Positions 14,242-15,896 of a DNA stretch of 15,896 nt are shown piece by piece. Made by a program: the position numbers and the translations under genes. The DNA lies in NCBI GenBank assembly GCA_011390055.1, contig JAABTC010000010.1, positions 1 through 15,896 on the forward strand. The letters run 5' to 3'. This DNA comes from Burkholderiales bacterium (GTDB lineage Bacteria > Pseudomonadota > Gammaproteobacteria > Burkholderiales > Burkholderiaceae_C). The notes under the pieces are model-generated. The model ran no database searches and was not told the origin of the DNA. It worked only from the letters and a program-made list of their open reading frames with translations. The first letter of the stretch is position 1. Every line of letters begins with the position of its first letter.

Positions 14242-14910
14242 TCACTCCAGGGCAATGCGCAACGCGAAACCTGTCGCGAGCGGCGCGCCCAGGGCGGTCA
14301 GGATCAACAATGCACCGAGCAGGGACAAATGGCCCGCGGCGGAGACGCCAGCGTCGACCGCGCCCACCGCGCCCGCTCCGAAGATCAGCGCCGGGATCGT
14401 CAGCGGCAGGATCAGCAGGATCAGCAGCACCCCGGCGCTGCGCAGGCCAAGCGTCAGCGCGGCGCCCAGGCCGCCGAGCAGCGACAGCACGGGGGTGCCG
14501 AGCAGCAGTGCGACCACCAGCGTCACCAGCGGTGGGCCGCGCATGTCGAGCAAGAGGCCGATCAGCGGCGAGGCCAGCACCAACGGCACGCCGGTGACCG
14601 TCCAATGCGCAGCCGCCTTTGCCGCGGCGATCACGAAGCCCGGTTGGCCCGACAGCAACATCTGCTCGAGCGAACCGTCGCCATGATCGCCGCTGTACAG
14701 GCTGGCCACCGACAGCATCGAGGCCAGCAGCGCACTGACCCAGACGATCCCGGCGGCGATCTGCCGCAGCACCTGCGGCTCGGGACCGACACCCAGCGGA
14801 AACAGGCTGATGGCGACGATGAAAAAAGCCACCGGCAACAGCGCTTCGACACGTCGACGCAGCGCCAGGCGCAGGTCGCGAGCGTAGATGGCGCGAAACG
14901 CCAGGCTCAT
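14242..14910 (-). CDS. ccmB: Heme exporter membrane subunit CcmB
   Basis: CcmB is the membrane subunit of the CcmAB ABC complex, which drives release of holo-CcmE from CcmC. The 222 residues match the family length and form about six membrane helices. The N-terminal cytoplasmic segment has AIYARDLRLALRRR, followed by the characteristic PVAFFIVAISLFPLGVGPEPQVLR. The segment SLYSGDHGDGSLEQMLLSG is the cytoplasmic loop expected to contact CcmA. The rest is Leu/Ala/Gly-rich helices (LLLGTPVLSLLGG, LPLTIPALIFGAGAV). The ATG overlaps the ccmA stop by four bases. The following gene, ccmC, is 129 bp away. Confidence 0.96.
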   Translation of the reverse strand: MSLAFRAIYARDLRLALRRRVEALLPVAFFIVAISLFPLGVGPEPQVLRQIAAGIVWVSALLASMLSVASLYSGDHGDGSLEQMLLSGQPGFVIAAAKAAAHWTVTGVPLVLASPLIGLLLDMRGPPLVTLVVALLLGTPVLSLLGGLGAALTLGLRSAGVLLILLILPLTIPALIFGAGAVGAVDAGVSAAGHLSLLGALLILTALGAPLATGFALRIALE

Positions 14911-15605
14911 GCCGTCGCGCGCGGTGGCATGCGGGTGAGCTGTCCGAGGTCGAACTCGTCCATCGGCGGGGCCGCCGAGCCGGGCGGCTGGTGGCTGGTC
15001 AGCAGCACGCTGCCGCCGCGTGCCAGGTGCTCCACCAGCAGTCCATCGATGCTGGCGATGCCTTCATCGTCCAACGCGTCGTAGGGTTCGTCGAGGATCC
15101 AGATGGCGGCCTGGCGTTCGAGCGCCAGGCGGGCCAGTGCGCCGCGCCGGCGCTGGCCCTGTGAGAGGGTGCGCACGGGGGCTTCGCGACGCGAAGCGAT
15201 CCCCAGCCGCTGCAAGGCTGCCTGAACCGCCTCGGCGTCACAGTCGCGACCCTGCAGCCGGGCCAGGAAACGCAACGATTCGGCCAGTGTCAAATCTTCC
15301 TTCAAGGCATTGCTGTGGCCGATGTAGACGCGGCGCGCGGCAAAATCGACTGCACGCCGCAAAGGCTGGCCGCCCCAGGTGATGGTGCCGGCGGCCGGCA
15401 CCGACAGCCCTGCGGCCAGGCGCAGCAGGCTGGTCTTGCCGCTGCCGTTGCGCCCACGCAGCCACGTCGCCTGCCCGGGCGCAACCGTGAGGTCGAGCCC
15501 TGTGAACAGCATCCGGCTACCGCGCCGGCAGGCCAGGCCCGCCGCGGCCCAGGTCGGCAACGGCCGGCCGGGGGGCAAGGTGTCGGGCGAGGAGGTCGGC
15601 GGCAT
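14907..15605 (-). CDS. ccmA: Cytochrome c biogenesis ABC ATPase CcmA
   Basis: CcmA is the ATPase of the CcmAB complex. In 232 residues it has Walker A GRNGSGKTS at 51-59, the Q-loop/IGHSNALKEDLT region at 95-106 (the family's typical GH-N-LK segment), signature LSQGQRRR at 147-154, Walker B IWILDEPYDALDD at 168-180 and switch His205 in LTSHQ. The ATG at 15605 gives an extension of about 17 residues, rich in Pro, Ser and Thr, before the usual start of the fold (LPTWAAAGLACRRG). No Shine-Dalgarno supports this start, so a shorter form is possible. It is the first gene of the ccm operon; the promoter should lie in 15606-15783 or further upstream. Confidence 0.95.
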   Translation of the reverse strand: MPPTSSPDTLPPGRPLPTWAAAGLACRRGSRMLFTGLDLTVAPGQATWLRGRNGSGKTSLLRLAAGLSVPAAGTITWGGQPLRRAVDFAARRVYIGHSNALKEDLTLAESLRFLARLQGRDCDAEAVQAALQRLGIASRREAPVRTLSQGQRRRGALARLALERQAAIWILDEPYDALDDEGIASIDGLLVEHLARGGSVLLTSHQPPGSAAPPMDEFDLGQLTRMPPRATA

Positions 15606-15783
15606 GGCGGGGCGGATTGTTCACTGAAAACGGCCGCGCTTGCCTCCAACGCGAACGCGACTTGCGCGCGGTCAATGCGGCGGGGTGCGCTGCGGGCCGG
15701 CACGGCCCCCGGGGGGCGCCGGTCCAACAGGGCAGCGGCGGTCGCCGCGAAGTCACGCCGCACTTGATGCTCGCCACGGATCG
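15606..15783. other. Intergenic region upstream of ccmA with GC-rich hairpin
   Basis: This stretch separates the XdhC-family stop from ccmA. CCGGC at 15697-15701 pairs with GCCGG at 15718-15722, enclosing a self-complementary GCCCCC/GGGGGC core (15705-15717), so a very stable hairpin is possible. A second small stem (GCGGC-GGTC-GCCGC) lies nearby, around 15733-15746. On the minus strand TTGACC at 15675-15670 resembles a -35 box, but no -10 follows at the right distance. The hairpin lacks a T-run. I see no coding sequence here, and the ccm promoter is not identified. Confidence 0.35.
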
Positions 15784-15896
15784 TCAGCGTTGCTGCATCA
15801 ACTGCGCAGCCACGGCCGTTGCGATCACCGCGGGCTCCTTGCCGACGACCCCGGCCACGCCGATCGGCGAAGTTACCGCGTCGAGTTCGGCTTCGG
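15784..15896 (-). CDS. XdhC-family protein, C-terminal end (5' part outside window)
   Basis: Reading the minus strand from the right edge, the frame is open to TGA at 15784-15786, giving about 37 residues too short to stand out as an ORF. They read ELDAVTSPIGVAGVVGKEP followed by AVIATAVAAQLMQQR. The S-P-I-G-V then G-K-E-P-A-V-I-A pattern is the C-terminal signature of the XdhC/CoxI family (Rossmann part). These proteins bind molybdenum cofactor and help insert it into xanthine dehydrogenase-type enzymes. The call rests on this short segment and on memory of the family. Whether xanthine dehydrogenase genes lie further right cannot be seen. It reads in the same direction as ccmA, 178 bp upstream. 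Confidence 0.72.
   Translation of the reverse strand, partial: EAELDAVTSPIGVAGVVGKEPAVIATAVAAQLMQQR

Noticed and set aside
15647..15675. Possible ccm promoter with TTGACC as -35
   Set aside because: The hexamer at the proper spacing reads GCGTTG, which is not a plausible -10 element.
15517..15777. Minus-strand ORF of 86 codons upstream of and overlapping ccmA
   Set aside because: It is Arg/Pro-rich with no recognisable motif and overlaps the start of ccmA in another frame; treated as a shadow.
1..15896. CRISPR arrays, tRNA or rRNA genes, insertion sequences, defence or biosynthetic clusters
   Set aside because: No repeat-spacer pattern, no tRNA-like cloverleaf, no transposase and no unexplained gene cluster was seen on either strand; nearly all of the sequence is accounted for by recognised housekeeping genes.

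Overview
The window is GC-rich (about two-thirds G+C by eye). It reads as an ordinary chromosomal segment of a betaproteobacterium, most likely order Burkholderiales (Comamonadaceae or a Rubrivivax/Leptothrix-like relative). The reasons are a Bug-type (TctC) solute receptor, a Burkholderia/Neisseria-type trimeric porin ending in Phe, a complete System I cytochrome c maturation operon, and the queG | tsaE-amiB neighbourhood. I recognise a family for every gene. I see no mobile element, CRISPR array, tRNA or rRNA, and no convincing new system.

Layout. (1) 1-398: the 3' end of a plus-strand FAD/NAD(P)-dependent oxidoreductase. (2) 436-1035, minus: a MarC-family membrane protein. It is divergent from (3) 1182-2135, plus: a short porin; their shared intergenic region holds a perfect 7-3-7 palindrome. 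(4) 2155-2183: a strong hairpin that can terminate both the porin and the convergent operon. (5) 2201-6006, minus: probable operon queG -> chalcone-isomerase-like Tat-exported protein -> Bug receptor -> xerD. (6) 5989-8512, plus: tsaE -> amiB -> OmpA-like lipoprotein. The tsaE start overlaps the start of divergent queG by 18 bp. (7) 8526-15605, minus: ccmA-B-C-D-E-F-G-H-I in one run, with stop/start overlaps or tiny gaps at every junction except ccmB/ccmC. (8) 15784-15896, minus: the 3' end of an XdhC-family gene.

How the genes work together. The ccm cluster is a full cytochrome c assembly line. CcmABCD load heme onto CcmE and release holo-CcmE. CcmG and CcmH keep the apocytochrome cysteines reduced. 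CcmF, CcmH and CcmI bring apocytochrome and heme together, so c-type cytochromes must be important in this organism. queG and tsaE belong to two separate tRNA modification pathways (queuosine and t6A). amiB and the OmpA-like lipoprotein are cell-envelope genes, and xerD resolves chromosome dimers. The queG-tsaE-amiB grouping resembles the enterobacterial queG-nnr-tsaE-amiB-mutL cluster, but nnr and mutL are absent here.

Limits: all family calls come from reading motifs in translations, with no database search. Promoter calls are weak. Starts of xerD, queG, ccmC and ccmA are uncertain.
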